Assembly: GCA_037576215.1 (NCBI GenBank)
Contig: JBANDB010000019.1
Span: 999,501-1,063,500, forward strand
Origin: Armillaria gallica
Lineage: Eukaryota > Basidiomycota > Agaricomycetes > Agaricales > Physalacriaceae
Reading direction: 5' to 3'
Length of the DNA stretch: 64,000 nucleotides
Part shown: one piece after another, positions 34,878 through 47,105 of the stretch
Layout of the letters: every line of letters begins with the position of its first letter
Position numbering within the stretch: position 1 is the first letter of the stretch
The notes under the pieces: model-generated
What the model saw: only the letters and a program-made list of their open reading frames with translations
Database searches by the model: none
Told to the model about the DNA's origin: nothing
Translations under genes and position numbers: made by a program

Positions 34878-37040
34878 TGAAGTACGTATCTTCATTCTGT
34901 TTTACACCTTTTATTCATCATCTTGACTATTGTATTCTTCCAGGTACGTGTAGACTGGGGGGGCTCTGTTAGGGATTACCCCACATTACCGCACTACTAC
35001 CATAATTAGCTACACAAACCTGTACGAACTCAGTTGAACATTCTCTTTCTTTCTTCTTCTTTCTCTTTCTACATCTTTCCGAGTTATACCAGAAACCTCT
35101 AGAATACTTTCTTGCATATATACTCGGACCCAAAATACTTACAGATTATCGAATTCTACTTCTATTGAACCTCCACTACTTGTGTGAAACTAAGTGATAG
35201 TGATCGGTTACACCAAGCGCTTGCCTATTCTACTCGCTACCGACTACGCCTAGCACTTGTTGACCTGTTACAAAGTTCTCTTAGGTAATTCGAACCTCAA
35301 ATCTCTCGCTACTCTTTCAAACGTCTCTGGTAAAATACGAGATACTATTAGCTCGTAAACTACCTAAAGTACACGTATTCTTGACACCCCTCCTAGTGTA
35401 TCGTCTTGGCACTCTTCGACTTGCTATAGACAATGCGTTTCAAATACCCATGGCTCTACCCTGTTTAGTAAGGTTCGATGCTTGTTAGAGCCGACAAATC
35501 TCCTCAATACAAATGTTCGTACCACAGATCCACATCTTTTGACACTCGAAATGGGACTGCACCGTCGGCGAATGTACTAATTTTAGCGCCGTCTTGAGAA
35601 GGAGAGTTTGGTGAATGATGGGGACTTGTGAACGCACAATTAAAGCTTGCCAATTATCCGTACATGGAAGCGGTAGAGTGACCACTAGGGCTTCAATCAT
35701 GAATCTGGTATGATCATGGATGAGTTAGCCCACACATTCAGACAGAAATACTCGAGAAACGCACGGACCATCAGAATCCAAGGCGGATAGGAAGCGGCAG
35801 AAACATCATGCTTCATGCTCATGAGAACAGACTGCAAGGATAAAGTAGAGTGCTAAGCGGAACGCAGAGACATTAACACGAGGTTTTCTGTACCGGGTTC
35901 ACGTTCAAAGCGAGGATATCAACTTCCATCGTATCATGATATCGTCGATACTCTTGCAGGCCAAAGACGTAATCGGAAAACATGATGGTTTTCGAAAGCT
36001 TATAGGCCACAATCTAGCAATAAGCCACTGGTCAGCTTCACGAACATTGTGAGAAGAGAATGGGATCTGCAACGTACGTACGCGTTTTTAGGGCATTACG
36101 AGACAGTTGATACTAGTGCCTTCTCAGGCAAAATCACGGGTTCAGTACGGGTCGGCCCATGGAGGGATTATTGCCTGCAATTTGTTATATTCTGACTGAT
36201 CCTAATCTTCGTTATCCAGTTAGAGACCTTCTGGCCGGAAGACACTGGGGACGAGCGGCATGTTGAAAAATGTACAGTCGACGGGTCAAGGTAAAGCCAA
36301 ATCAACCAAGGATCTGGGTGGGAAATTGATCGCATTGAGCGTAAGATCTAAAGTAGCGCATAGATGATAGCTACTAGTGAGAAGAAAGCGAACTGAATGA
36401 GGAATTCCATATCTCGACATGAAGTCGAATAGAGGTCTAGGGATAACATTGTCAGCTTCGTCACAAAACAATGAGAACAGAAGAAATCTCAGGAAGAGAA
36501 AGAGACATGGACGCAGTAATTCGCGCATCCAGCCCAACGAAGCCGTCAAATGCAAGGGGAACGTGTGTTTTATCAGACATTACTGTAAAGAAGGGTACTC
36601 ACCTCGATGTCACAGCCCTCCGTGGAATTGAGGAGTGTCGGAGTAAGTGCGATGAACGAGGCAGACTTGCGGAGCGAGGTGATGAAGAATGAAAGAACAG
36701 TGACTATCGTCCGTAGGCCGCGAGGGCAGAGGAATCTCGGATGCATCGGTGATATGAGAATACAAGATTTGAGAATAAAGATGGTGGCGTAGGACGAATG
36801 TATCCCATGAACTAGATGTTGATACCGGCGCCAGGTCCCAATCAGGAACGGCAGGGTCCACAGTCCTGACATGGCAGGCTATCCACCGTGGCCGCAAAAA
36901 CTCATACCGATTTGATCGCACGGTTGTGTACGTCTCCCGGAATAGAGAAACTTTTGCAGGGCAGGACTACCAACGGGGCACCTGAGCACAGAACGCATAG
37001 TAGGGCGACACAAACGATGACAGAATGTCAGAGCATGTCA
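34878..37040. other. Poorly supported gene remnants
   Basis: A pyrimidine tract (CTTT/CTTC units) lies at 35043-35075. On the minus strand, frames near 35485-36020 include MFSDYVFGLQEYRRYHDTM, and frames at 36286-36921 include membrane-like stretches (CLFLFLRFLLFSLF) with a GTGAGT donor near 36603. These suggest one or two minus-strand genes, but no family or complete model can be given. Confidence 0.3.
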
Positions 37041-37044
37041 GCAA

Positions 37045-37225
37045 AGCGTGGAACGAAACAGAAACAAGAGTCATGTGTGTCATTTAGAAAAGAAATGGAC
37101 CAAAACTTTAACGAGTCATGAATGTCGTCTGGGAAGGAAATGGACCAAAACTAAAACTCGAGTCATGAGTGTCGTTGGAGCAGGAACTTGGCCGAAATGA
37201 TAATAAGAGTCATGAGTGTCGGGAG
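37045..37225. repeat. Tandem repeat, about 47-52 bp unit, four copies
   Basis: The core GAGTCATGAGTGTCG recurs at about 37061, 37113, 37160 and 37206. Between cores are related GGAAATGGACCAAAACT or GAACTTGGCCGAAAT stretches. The inverse core, ATGACTC, resembles half of the fungal Gcn4/AP-1-type binding site TGACTCA, which may be chance. No reading frame is conserved across the units. Confidence 0.6.
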
Positions 37226-37402
37226 AGGAACAACGAAACCGAAACGCAGGCGACAAAAAACCACTCGTCGTAGCACGCCATTAGAAGACAGTGCGGCGGT
37301 GGCAGGAGTGATACTCGTGTCACAACAAAAACCAGTGCAACAGGAAATAACTCTCAGAACAGGGAACAAAATTTGCCCTCTGGAGTACAAAGAGAAGCCA
37401 CT

Positions 37403-37422
37403 CCCCCCCCCCCCCCCCCCCC
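37403..37422. repeat. 20-C homopolymer
   Basis: An uninterrupted run of 20 C residues. Its exact length is unreliable in any assembly. It lies in unassigned sequence about 180 bp after the tandem repeat. Confidence 0.9.
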
Positions 37423-37989
37423 AAACGATGAAGGGAATAAGAGAGACATGGACATGGTGTCCGGTCGGTGTTGGTACCAGATCCTGCTGTTAAAAAACGT
37501 GATGATGGATGACGAAAGGTTGCTTTGAATGTCAAATAATTATGCCCATCCCAAGGACCGGACCGGGATCGACCGGATACGCGATCTTTCCTTTACTCTC
37601 AGGGTTGCTTCACCCCTCCCTGAATCGTTTTTGAGAAAGCGCTACACGTCGATACGCCAGAAAAATGGTAGGAAAATAATTCACCTAGGTATGGAACATG
37701 ACTGCCATGTCATGATCAAAACAACGCACCTTTAACCATTCACGATTTCTTTTTTTGCGTGATTTCTTCCATTTCCATCATTGCACTGGCAAGGTCGGCG
37801 AATGCTTTAAAGTAATCAGTACATGCAGAAGCCAAAACGCTGAATGCTCAGAGACAAACTTGAAGGCAACCACCGCTATCTTCAGTAAGAAAATATTCAC
37901 ATCCCCCTCCATCACTCTTATTGCGATTGATTGAGAAAGTTCCTTGAAATAATAAATATCATCACTAAGCCCCAAATCGACCGTAACAG

Positions 37990-40308
37990 TTCATGTCGGT
38001 AGTTGCGATGAAAAGGAAGAGCTGACACCTCCAATTCCGGCTCGCATGAGAGGTAATGAACAGGGGCGATGTCATCCGAAAATGGTGAAGATGACCTCGA
38101 TGATAGCGGGGAAGGTGTCGGTGTTTTCCAATCAATGCCGGATATTGTCAACTATGGGAGTGTGTACGCTAAAGCAGACCATACAGGCTGGCTATTCGTG
38201 AAGCTGATATCCCGGATATGGTTGGCATGGATACATTGTCATCCAAGGGAGTTCGAAGAAACGTGATGTCTTCCCCATCACGCTTCCGGTCAAATCCACA
38301 AGTTTCATGTAGAGCGCAAAGAAACTTATAGTCTCGTCTCTCCAGGATACAAGTGCCGTACACAGCTGTTTCACGTATCATAATGTGAAATATCTTCTCC
38401 ACCATCTCTGAAGATAACGTCTCCTGAAAGCTTGGTGTAAATGACCACAGAAATTAAGGCTTATATGATGCGCCTTCAAGCCCGGGGGCGAGCATATCGC
38501 ATGGAGGGCGAACAGTAAGATAAATGATTCCAAAGTCAACGTCCGTCGGAGAAGGTGGAGGGGATGCATCATTTACTTCTCGGGTATATCAGGCATACAT
38601 TTGTGGGAGATCCAAGTCATTTTCGGACTCGTGTGCACGATCGATTTCTAGTGCAAACCGGACATCTGTGAATCATGAGAAAAACTATCAGAACAGTCCT
38701 ACAAATAAAATTGGGGTTCACCGAATAAGAGAGCAGAATACCAATCAACTCCAAGATATTCCATGCCAATATGACGATGCTCTCTCGGGATTCGTACAGC
38801 CTGAGCAAACCAGGAATCGATCTCCTCCGAAATGGAGTAATCCATCAGAGCGGAATCGCAGCTTTCCGTCTCGGATTCATTACAATGTCCAGTTGACGTT
38901 GGATATGTCGGCCGCATAAGTAGCTGCTGATGAATGGTCGCGATCGAACATGAAAATACGATTCTGACAGACATGTGTAAGTCATGAAAGCTGTTAAGGT
39001 CATCGACTTTAACATACCCATCGCTTGGTAGCGGAAATGAACAGTCGTGGAAGATCAATGCAGGAAACTGCGCCGTACGACAAACCCCGAATAGTTGGAT
39101 TACATTCTCGTGGCTGTATTAAATTTCAATAGCATGAAGAAAACTGGATCTGTGTGATGGACTGACCGAACATAAAACATCTGTTGGATTTTGAGTGTAC
39201 GATCGTAAGGCAAGGAATGCGAGCCATCTGACCTTTATAGACTCCCGCTCATATGCATGATGACGTCGATACACACGAGCTATCTTGGCATCTCCATTGA
39301 CAGTACAATGATATTCAAGGAAATTGACTCGGGAATGTGTTGGAGAATTCTCTATGAAGGAAGTTGTCTTGTACCCAAGATTGATATCTTCCATAATGAT
39401 ATCACGAATCTAGATTCCGGACAGGCTTATATCGAGACAGTGAGATATGCGAGGCACGCGTACCAATCCTTTGTAGATCCTTCTGCTATCTTCGATTTCC
39501 GTGAGAAGATATCTGTGATTGCTGGAAATAAGTGGACCCAGATCATTCCGAAGGGCTACATACAGGCCCTGCTCGAGGCCTGCATAGCGATCTTCGGTTG
39601 CTAAATGGAGACAATCTAAAGATGACTTGATGGATCCAAAGCCGGACTTGGTGTCATGACGAATTGAAGACAAGATAGCTCGAGTTTCGGTGACTATCCT
39701 GGTCTGAAGAATACATATTCACCGGAGAAATACTTGAGTCTGAATCAAAGAATAGCGTACACCCAAGTCTCTCCGTAAGTTATCGGCCCATCGTATGGAA
39801 GTGCTGATCTTATCGCGCACGTCCGTGATCATAAGATACTGCATTATCTTGATCTTATCAGTGTTCGTCTTCTGTATTTCGCGTAGATCATGGATAATTT
39901 CTTGCAGACACCTGACCTTGATATCAGAAGATGCCGGCAAGCGCATCAACAGCATAAGCACATACCGCTGAAAATCCTCGCATAACCCTTGAAGACCAGA
40001 TAGGTCCCCATCCCCAGCTCTTAGGTACCGATCTGCAACGTTCCTAAGCGTAGTAATCGTGTTCCCGATGCGTTCAGCGAACTCGTCAATATCTTTTCTA
40101 TTTGTAGATGCTGCCTATATGCCCATGGATCAGTCTGACTATCTCGAAGGAGGGGAAGAATGTACATCGACAATCTCCAACACAGTCAACGCCAAAGCCA
40201 CGATACCTTTGATGTATGGAAACGGTGCCTTGTTACCTGCTGCTTGTAGGCTCTTCACACGACGGTTGGACGGATGATCGATTTGGATTTGCTTTTCGAT
40301 TTCGCCAT
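37990..40308 (-). pseudogene. Helical domain plus kinase-like domain protein, disrupted
   Basis: A strong start context (ACCACCATGG, ATG at 40306-40308) opens a Lys/Ser-rich N-terminus. A one-base frame change is needed to reach AAGNKAPFPYIKGIVALALT. Then follow helical segments (VRCLQEIIHDLREIQKTN; DKISTSIRWADNLRRDLG; FGSIKSSLDCLHLATEDRY). An intron with a GTAC donor joins WLAFLALRS to HENVIQLFGVCRTAQFPALI, the alphaC-beta4-beta5 region of a protein-kinase fold as seen in many Agaricomycete kinase-like proteins. Later pieces include SEEIDSWFAQAVR and ILERRDYKFLCALHETCG. In-frame TGA (39719-39721) and TAG (39410-39412) break the gene. Catalytic HRD/DFG motifs were not found. It is a member of an expanded fungal family, now disabled. 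Confidence 0.55.
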
Positions 40309-41094
40309 GGTGGTGGGATAGATGAAGGTTGTATGCAGGAAGACTCTTCGGCGCAAGCCAGTGATCAAGGGCACGAGGCTGTTCAAGGAAGCGCCATTTG
40401 ACCTCGTTTTTTGGGAACATGTCGATGTGAAATAGCGTCAAAGAGTGCGACTACCGCTGTACTCAAACATATGGTTAATTAGCGCTAATGGGAGGGCGGA
40501 CACTATGACATTCGGTTCGAACTAGGAAGCTTTTAGAATGAAAAACATGGTACTCAAGTCTTACTTGTAGTCTCCTTAACTCGGTCGCAACTCATGAGAG
40601 TCGCCAGTTTTTTGGGGTATCATAGAACGCATCTAAGAATCGTGTTCTTTTTCATTTTAAATCCGAGGCATAGAAACAGAAAATGACTTGCCTTCTGAAA
40701 ATTGAACGGGACATTAGGCTTCCGGAGCAAGGATCGTTGTATACTCTCCTTGGCATGCGCATTCACTTAGTTCAATGAGCCATGCATGATGATATCTACA
40801 GCAAGTATCCTTTGCGCCATTTTCAGGAACCGCGTGCGATTAAAGCAAAGCACGCAGATCATTGCATTAAAACTTGCGGAAGCGACTGTCGAGAATACAA
40901 ATCAATGTATCATCGAAAAGCCTCATAGAGAAGTATTACCGATTCGTGACGCCTCCATGAGTCGTTTGAACGTCCCTAAAAGGGGACAATTTCTTATCAA
41001 AATAATGTAATGATCTAAGATCCATCTTGCGAGCAGAGTTTTGTTCATAGGTTTCTGCAGCCTGAATGATTCAAGTCATGTATACAGAGAATCA
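40309..41094. other. Intergenic, nothing recognised
   Basis: Holds the putative promoter side of the kinase-like gene and one 74-codon plus-strand frame (40786-41010) without recognised features. Confidence 0.35.
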
Positions 41095-41463
41095 TCAGAT
41101 TGTGAGCACACGGAAATGTGTTCTTTTGCGAACGCGTTGCAAAGAGGCCGTCGATGCGCTGGTTAATGTGAGAGAGGGCCTGGTCTGAGGCACAAAGATA
41201 GATGACATTGTCAGTGCGAGAAGTCGCATGGGTGAGCTAACGAATCGAACAAAAGTATGGGACACACATTCATAATATCCTGTACCTCGTGGAGGATGGT
41301 CCCACACCGACCATTTTGTGAAGCTACAGTTGTTCCCATAAAAAAAAAGAACGAAAATTAGTGCGAGGTACTGCGCTAAAAAAAAGAGACGGGAGAAGTA
41401 AATTTGCGCAAGCGAACGGTCCATCATATTGCTCCAGCCATGGCATGTTTTGAGGCGGAGCAT
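41095..41463 (-). pseudogene. Small hydrophobic-leader protein remnant, paralogue of 34 kb copy
   Basis: An open minus-strand frame of 122 codons starts with a hydrophobic leader (IYFSRLFFLAQYLALIFVLF) caused partly by T-rich runs. Another frame of the same DNA gives TVASQNGRCGTILHEVQD and THATSRTDNVIYLCASDQAL, aligning with the 34-kb copy. The conserved frame changes between segments, and 7-9-base A/T runs lie at the break points. It is therefore either a pseudogene or a frameshifted sequence. Family unknown. Confidence 0.4.
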
Positions 41464-42597
41464 GCCTCAGAGTTATATATGACGGTAAATACGTGCCCTA
41501 CAGTATAGAGATTCTGAAGGCAGGCAAAATCTTGCGTTCAGGACAGGTCTGCCAAAATCGGTATTTTCGCCTGCAACGTGTCATGGCGGAAAACATCGGT
41601 ATGTTGAGAATGAGATTCACGAGCTGAGCATCCTTTTGCTTTATTGAATTACTAACCAACGTCTACTATCATACGATCATATTACGGCCTGAAGAAAACG
41701 CGTATCGATAACCATAACCGTCTTTTTCGCAAGTAATCGCCGCTTTGACTGGAAACCGAGTATAAACGTGGTCCAAGTGAGCATAACGGAGACGAAGCTA
41801 GAGAACAGCTTTAGTCATCTCTGTTCAAATGAAGGAATTGTCAGAATGATTTCAACCTCCGTTTTACGTTTATGGTCATGTGATTCGTTGACAGTGCACA
41901 CTGTTTGTCGGACTCATAAATGTGGTAGTAATATGCAGAGCTGTATCCTCTCGCTTTGCCTCTCTGCATCTCTCTCTATTATAAGATCAGCGCCAGGGGC
42001 TACACCTCTAGTTCTCCAAGATAATAGGGAAGAATCACCATTTTCAGGGAACAGCTTCGACGGAGGTAAACTCCAGCTCTTCCATCAGTGCCAAGCTCTC
42101 ACTTCTGCAGGCCCGTGATATCCGACGCCCAAGACGTACTGTACCCAGGTCAATACGGCAGTGGATAAGTTTTGCGAGGGAAATTCAGCCTCTCTAGACC
42201 GCAAAACATCACGTGAAGACCAACGGGAATAATATCTCAGCCGCCAACCCTAGGGTAAGGGAGAACTCAAGGTGGTTGGCTATAGCCACCTAGCTCGGAG
42301 CCTTCAATTCGGGCACAGATTCAATATTCCTTTGAAGAACACCAGCAAGACGCGAGTATTTGTATATTCCACCTTATTTCCCTCTTCCTTTTGTTTCGCT
42401 GGTCAGAAGCGTTTCCAATCTTTATTCATCCCTCTCTCGATGATGCTAGATGTACGATTCGTGACTTGCTTTTTCTCACGTTTATTCATTCAATGAAAAC
42501 ATTTCATGTTTCCTCCCAGCCATATGCCATACTAAGACACTGTGGTCACGTTTATAGTTGCTCGCAGCAAATAGTACGGGCCATTCCCATTGTTGTC
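41464..42597. other. Intergenic, nothing recognised
   Basis: Two plus-strand frames (41768-42118, 42272-42600) lack motifs and splice structure. They lie tail-on to the small-exon gene and may include its 3' flank on the opposite strand. Confidence 0.35.
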
Positions 42598-43437
42598 TAA
42601 GCTTGAAACACGCTCGCAGATCTACGGTCGCGTGAGTTTGGAAAGTGATCACCAGGAATACGATTACTCACGGCAATGTTACAGTTCCGCCATTGTCGCG
42701 CTTGATGAGAACCAATTGTGCACCCTGTACCGAATGAGATAACATAGATGGTCTGTGAGAAACGATACGCACATCTGAGGTGCGAGTTATGGACTGGACA
42801 GTACCATTTACGAGTCGACCGGTCGAGTCGTAAAAGGAGACGCGTGAACCAGCCTAGATGGTAGGAAAAGGAAAGGAAGTAGTAAATCGATGCAATATGA
42901 AGGATACCCAGAAAGCGTACGTTAAACACGTTCATAAGCCAAATAGTCTGTGGGGTTATTGTTAACTGACTTTCTTTTGCTCTACACGCTGGCTTAAATA
43001 CCTGAAAATACCTACAAACCATAGAATATTAGGAAACGGTGACTGAGTCATTCAAAGAAGGGTCGTAGACGGCGTGCATATACTTTATCCGAAACAGATA
43101 CGCACCAATCCATAACTAGGCTGCATCGGCACCGTCGCATGGGTTGCCTTTGCAGTATCGAAGGAGAAGAAGCCGTCTTGAAGACGAGACATCCAGTTTT
43201 GGCGCGCGGCATTCTTGGGCTGAACGACGCATACAATCCGTCGCGCAACGCGATATCAGATACGCGTTAGGCAAGCGAGTGCGAAAGAAGTAAGCAGTAT
43301 AGTGTCCGTCCTAACAGCTAAACAACTCTGTACTTCTCACGATATGTCAAATTGGTGCCGAGCACGAAGTCGAAAACCTTGGCTCGAAGACGACTTCCAT
43401 TATCATAGGCAGTGGGCGTAAAGACATCTGGTACCTA
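42598..43437 (-). CDS. Hypothetical small-exon gene, apparently intact 3' half
   Basis: Exons 43106-43219 (AARQNWMSRLQDGFFSF), 42921-43001 (VFKPACRAKESQLTITPQ), 42773-42853 (AGSRVSFYDSTGRLVNGTVQ), 42672-42724 (GAQLVLIKRDNGGTVTLP) and 42598-42621 (SASVFQA, stop) have whole-codon or matching phases and GT..AG introns. A further upstream exon at about 43340-43437 reads VPDVFTPTAYDNGSRLRAKV; its junction is not resolved. The C-terminal third is predicted beta-rich, with a SRVSFYDSTGRLVNG strand pattern. I cannot name the family. The gene is CpG-normal and free of stops, so it is probably expressed. Confidence 0.5.
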
Positions 43438-43739
43438 AAAGTTTTGTATTGTACATACGCAAGTCCTGCAATGACCTTCATAGGAATGTCAGCAAGGTAT
43501 ATATAAACAGAGGGCGATTTGCCCGCTAGGTAAGTATGCAGAGAATCTACTCTGAGGTAAGGATAATGTGGTAAGATGACGTGAATTTCGGGTAAAACGG
43601 CCCGAATACTCCTCTCAATATACATGGTAATAAGATGCGTGAGATGGACCACCCGTAAAAGGCGCTCAGGTGATGAAATTGAAGACAATAACCGTGAACA
43701 TGCGCGCAGTCGCCTTCTCCACTGGAAAAACGACCAGAT

Positions 43740-45900
43740 CTACTGAATTGTTAGTCTACAGTTTTACACACGAAAAATAGCATACTGGCCTACTGGGCCC
43801 AGACCGATCAAACTTGGTCTCCCTGGTACCTGAGAGTGTCTACCGGGCTTTTTAAAAGATAGACGGGCATCAGTAGAACGCAAGGAGTGGGGCACTGGCA
43901 GCTTCTATGTGATAGGGGTCACAATTGGTCTTGGGCCATGTGAAGGGAAACTTTGATGTACCCTGGACTACCCTGGATTGATACCTTCAAAGCGCAATGG
44001 ATAGCACGACAAGGTGCTGTCTCCATGGCTTCGACTGCAGAGAGTATCACTCTAGGTAGCACTCAACTACCATACATCCAGGTGGAAACAATCAAAATCT
44101 CCAAGTCTGATATCGGAGAAGAGGATGGCAGAGCCAATATACAGTGTCGCCCTGGCACGAGGGATTCACTTGGCCAAGCTGACTTTTTAGGGTTGGGACA
44201 AGTATGAAGCATAAACCTTGATCAATGATCATTGTAAAAAAGGTCCGTCATCCTCAAGGTTCGATGCACGAGTCCTTCCTTCCTTTCTTCACTGACGATC
44301 GAGTCGCTCTTCTACGTGTTTGGAATATTCTCTATTCATCCCTTGTTAGCAGTGTGCTCGCTCTGGGCTGCGGCTCGGATGGTACGCGCGCTGCTGCTGT
44401 TCCTTGATTGAATATGGTTTGATTGTTTTGCATAAAGCTGGCTCGTTTCCTCTATCTATTCGAAGAAGACTAAACAACGGGTGTATTCATCCTCAAGGTA
44501 TGTTGCAGTACATTCGTAACGTCCTTTCTAGCCCAAGAGACTGCATGAAGTGTGCATGAGAGTTGTTTGCTGTTAAGCGCACGCTTCTTTATATTTCCCC
44601 TGAATAACTTTTTTGAGTACGCCATGTGCTCATAAAACAAGAATATTAAGCAACTCTTCAGTTCCGGGTTGAGTTTATTCTTTGTGCACTTGTCGCGATG
44701 TGCCACGATTAATCGTTTCATATTTAGCTTTGACACATGTGCTTGGAGCGGATGGAATTGACGGTAGTCGGTCGGTGTTAGTCTAGGTCTTGAGCTCTTG
44801 CATCGACCGTATGTGTCTTGTTACTATGAGATTATTCTCAGCTCACTGCTATTATGTGGCCGTGTCATTGTACAAACTACACTGCGTCCCCCTGCGACAT
44901 AATTCAAGGTGCGACATAGAGCGAGATCTTTGATTCAAGCGGTCGAATGAGCCGCTCTCTACGATCCGTTGAGTCACATTTTAGGTCCGATCATCGGAGG
45001 TTATGCATGTGGTAGGTCTTCTCGCTTGTTACCTTCTTATGCGGAATCTATTTATATTTTGTCAAGACGTTGTTGTGCGGAGGCATGGCCGTCTTTGTAT
45101 TCCAGATGGAACACTACATTGATGCAGCATTGCATTATCTCAGTGAGCTTTGGATCGGCGGCGCAGCAGGAGGCCAAAGACCATATCAAGCCTTTTGCGT
45201 ATGGTAATAAATGCTTTCTGCGGTCATGAGTTTACACGAGATGATCCCAGTCGGTATCCCTATCACTAAGTGCTAATCCTGAAACAAGCTTGCAGCTCTA
45301 TGGTCAAACAGTCACCAGCGATCAGCCTTTCTTCGTATTTAGAAGAAACAATGTTATATAAGGTAAGATTGCGGTCCCTCCCTTGTCGCTCGTCGCCGTC
45401 AGAGCCATGGAAGGGAAGGCAAACGGCACTGGCTCTGGCATCACAACAATGACGAGGACTATAAGAACAATCCCCATCATACGTACGGCTCCTGCCGTGG
45501 AAGTAAAAGTCATCCCTGGTATGCTAAAGGCCGGGGAAAAATCGATGTCGTCGTGGTGGGATAATCGTGTCAGCTGGGATTAAAGGGTAGCACCCAAAGA
45601 CAGGGATGGGGATCAGAAATAAAGTCCCTGAGGCGACTGAAAGTCTGGCCGTTTAAGTAGGAATAGTCTGCCGTGGCGCGTAAATTAGAGAACGAAATAG
45701 TACACGAGTGGACTCACCAAAAATCCGAATCGCCTCCTACATCGATCTGCCTTTCCAGCACCTCATCAGCAAGGTAATACGCGCAAAGCGACATCCTCGT
45801 GTCAGTCACAAAGTACAGAGCAGTTGTACTTCCGTCCGTCTTTCTTCTCATTTGGTCGCACCCATCCTCTTCAACATTTTCGTCGTACAGGCGGGCACGT
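43740..45900. other. Unassigned; weak membrane-protein traces
   Basis: Plus-strand frames contain HILGPIIGGYACG (about 44970-45010), like the GPxxGG region of major-facilitator transporters, and VLALGCGSDGTRAAAVP (44370-44405). They are too short and disconnected to call a gene. A His/Gly-rich frame (45360-45590) overlaps a hydrophobic minus-strand frame. No splice chain was found. Confidence 0.25.
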
Positions 45901-45904
45901 AGAA

Positions 45905-46065
45905 TTCTGCGTTATCCACATGCGTGAGTGCGTTAGGTTGCGTTCTCGGATCTGCGTTTGCGTTTGCGTTCATACGCATGCGTTTTCCATATATAGCAGT
46001 TGCGTTAGTTGAAATGCGTTTGCGTTCGCATGTGTGACATCGTCTGCGTGCGTGACACAGCACGT
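45905..46065. repeat. TGCGTT(T) repeat cluster
   Basis: About a dozen degenerate TGCGTT or TGCGTTTGCG units within 160 bp, including CATACGCATGCG in inverse sense. Dense short motifs of this kind occur in subterminal zones of small DNA elements and in simple repeats; no boundaries were found. Confidence 0.6.
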
Positions 46066-46069
46066 CTCT

Positions 46070-47100
46070 TCTCTCGGCTTCCTATAGTCATCTTTAAAAT
46101 GTTTCTTGTACTACTAAGATATGTTTACAGATTCCTTAGCTGAAATTACTGGTTCCTGCACGTTAGTACAGTACGTATTACGGCTATTAAGTACAGCGTG
46201 GCACGATCAAACATTGATCGGCTATCCAAATCAGAACCGAAGCTCTACCACCATGTCCCCGTCGCGTCCCACGTTGCGCTGCTCTATCCTTTTTCCTAGC
46301 TAACTAATGTCAAATGTACTGTCTTCAACTGGTATAGCCAACGCGCCCGTCACTCGTTACCAAACGGACTTTGAATCTTGACTCTCGAGTCTTCTTGAAT
46401 ACACTGAATCGTTCCGAATGGCATATTTCGGTGTTACTACAACTTTGTTGACCGACTACGGCTCCAGAGACTCGTCTTTAGGCTCATAGCAATATCAAGA
46501 AATCATAAATCGAAGTTAGGCATATTGTCACACCCTTGTCTGTCCGACCGTGATTAGGAAACTTATGCTTTGAGTGTGGTACTACTTCGGGCTTCGCAAC
46601 GATATATCCTTCCCTTATATACCGTCCAGCATAATCTCGCCAGTGGGCAGGGATCACTTCCACGGGATAGACTGTTAATCCCGGAGCGTGCACGTAGTGT
46701 TTATGTACGTAAACCGTACAGTCTCCTTCTTAGTACTGTCAACTTATATTTGATTCGTATAGCAGTCACTACTCTTGGCAGTGGTATCTCCTTTCGACTT
46801 TCATTAGTAAGTTATTCTATCTCTCCTATGCCTTTGCCTCTGATTTTTCGGCAGATACGTACCAAGTCCATAGCATAGCATGGAATTAATTTAATTTCAT
46901 GATACGTTGATATACTTTGCCAATCCAACCAGTTATCGCTATGAAGATTATCCAATATCCAATATATACCTTCATTTTTCAAATTATGCCCGAAATCATG
47001 CCGCGGAGGGATTCTGTTGCTTCGACACCTTACTAGAAATTTCATGGATATTTTCGTGAGTCTTATTGACATTCCTGAATGATGCTGCTCTAATGTACGT
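46070..47100. other. Intergenic, nothing recognised
   Basis: CpG-normal DNA without a supported gene; only short, motif-free frames on both strands. Confidence 0.35.
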
Positions 47101-47105
47101 TTTAG

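Noticed and set aside
44225..45229. Major-facilitator transporter gene
   Set aside because: Only two short look-alike motifs (GPIIGG and ALGCGSDGTRAA) without connecting exons or membrane-helix pattern; kept only as a weak note.
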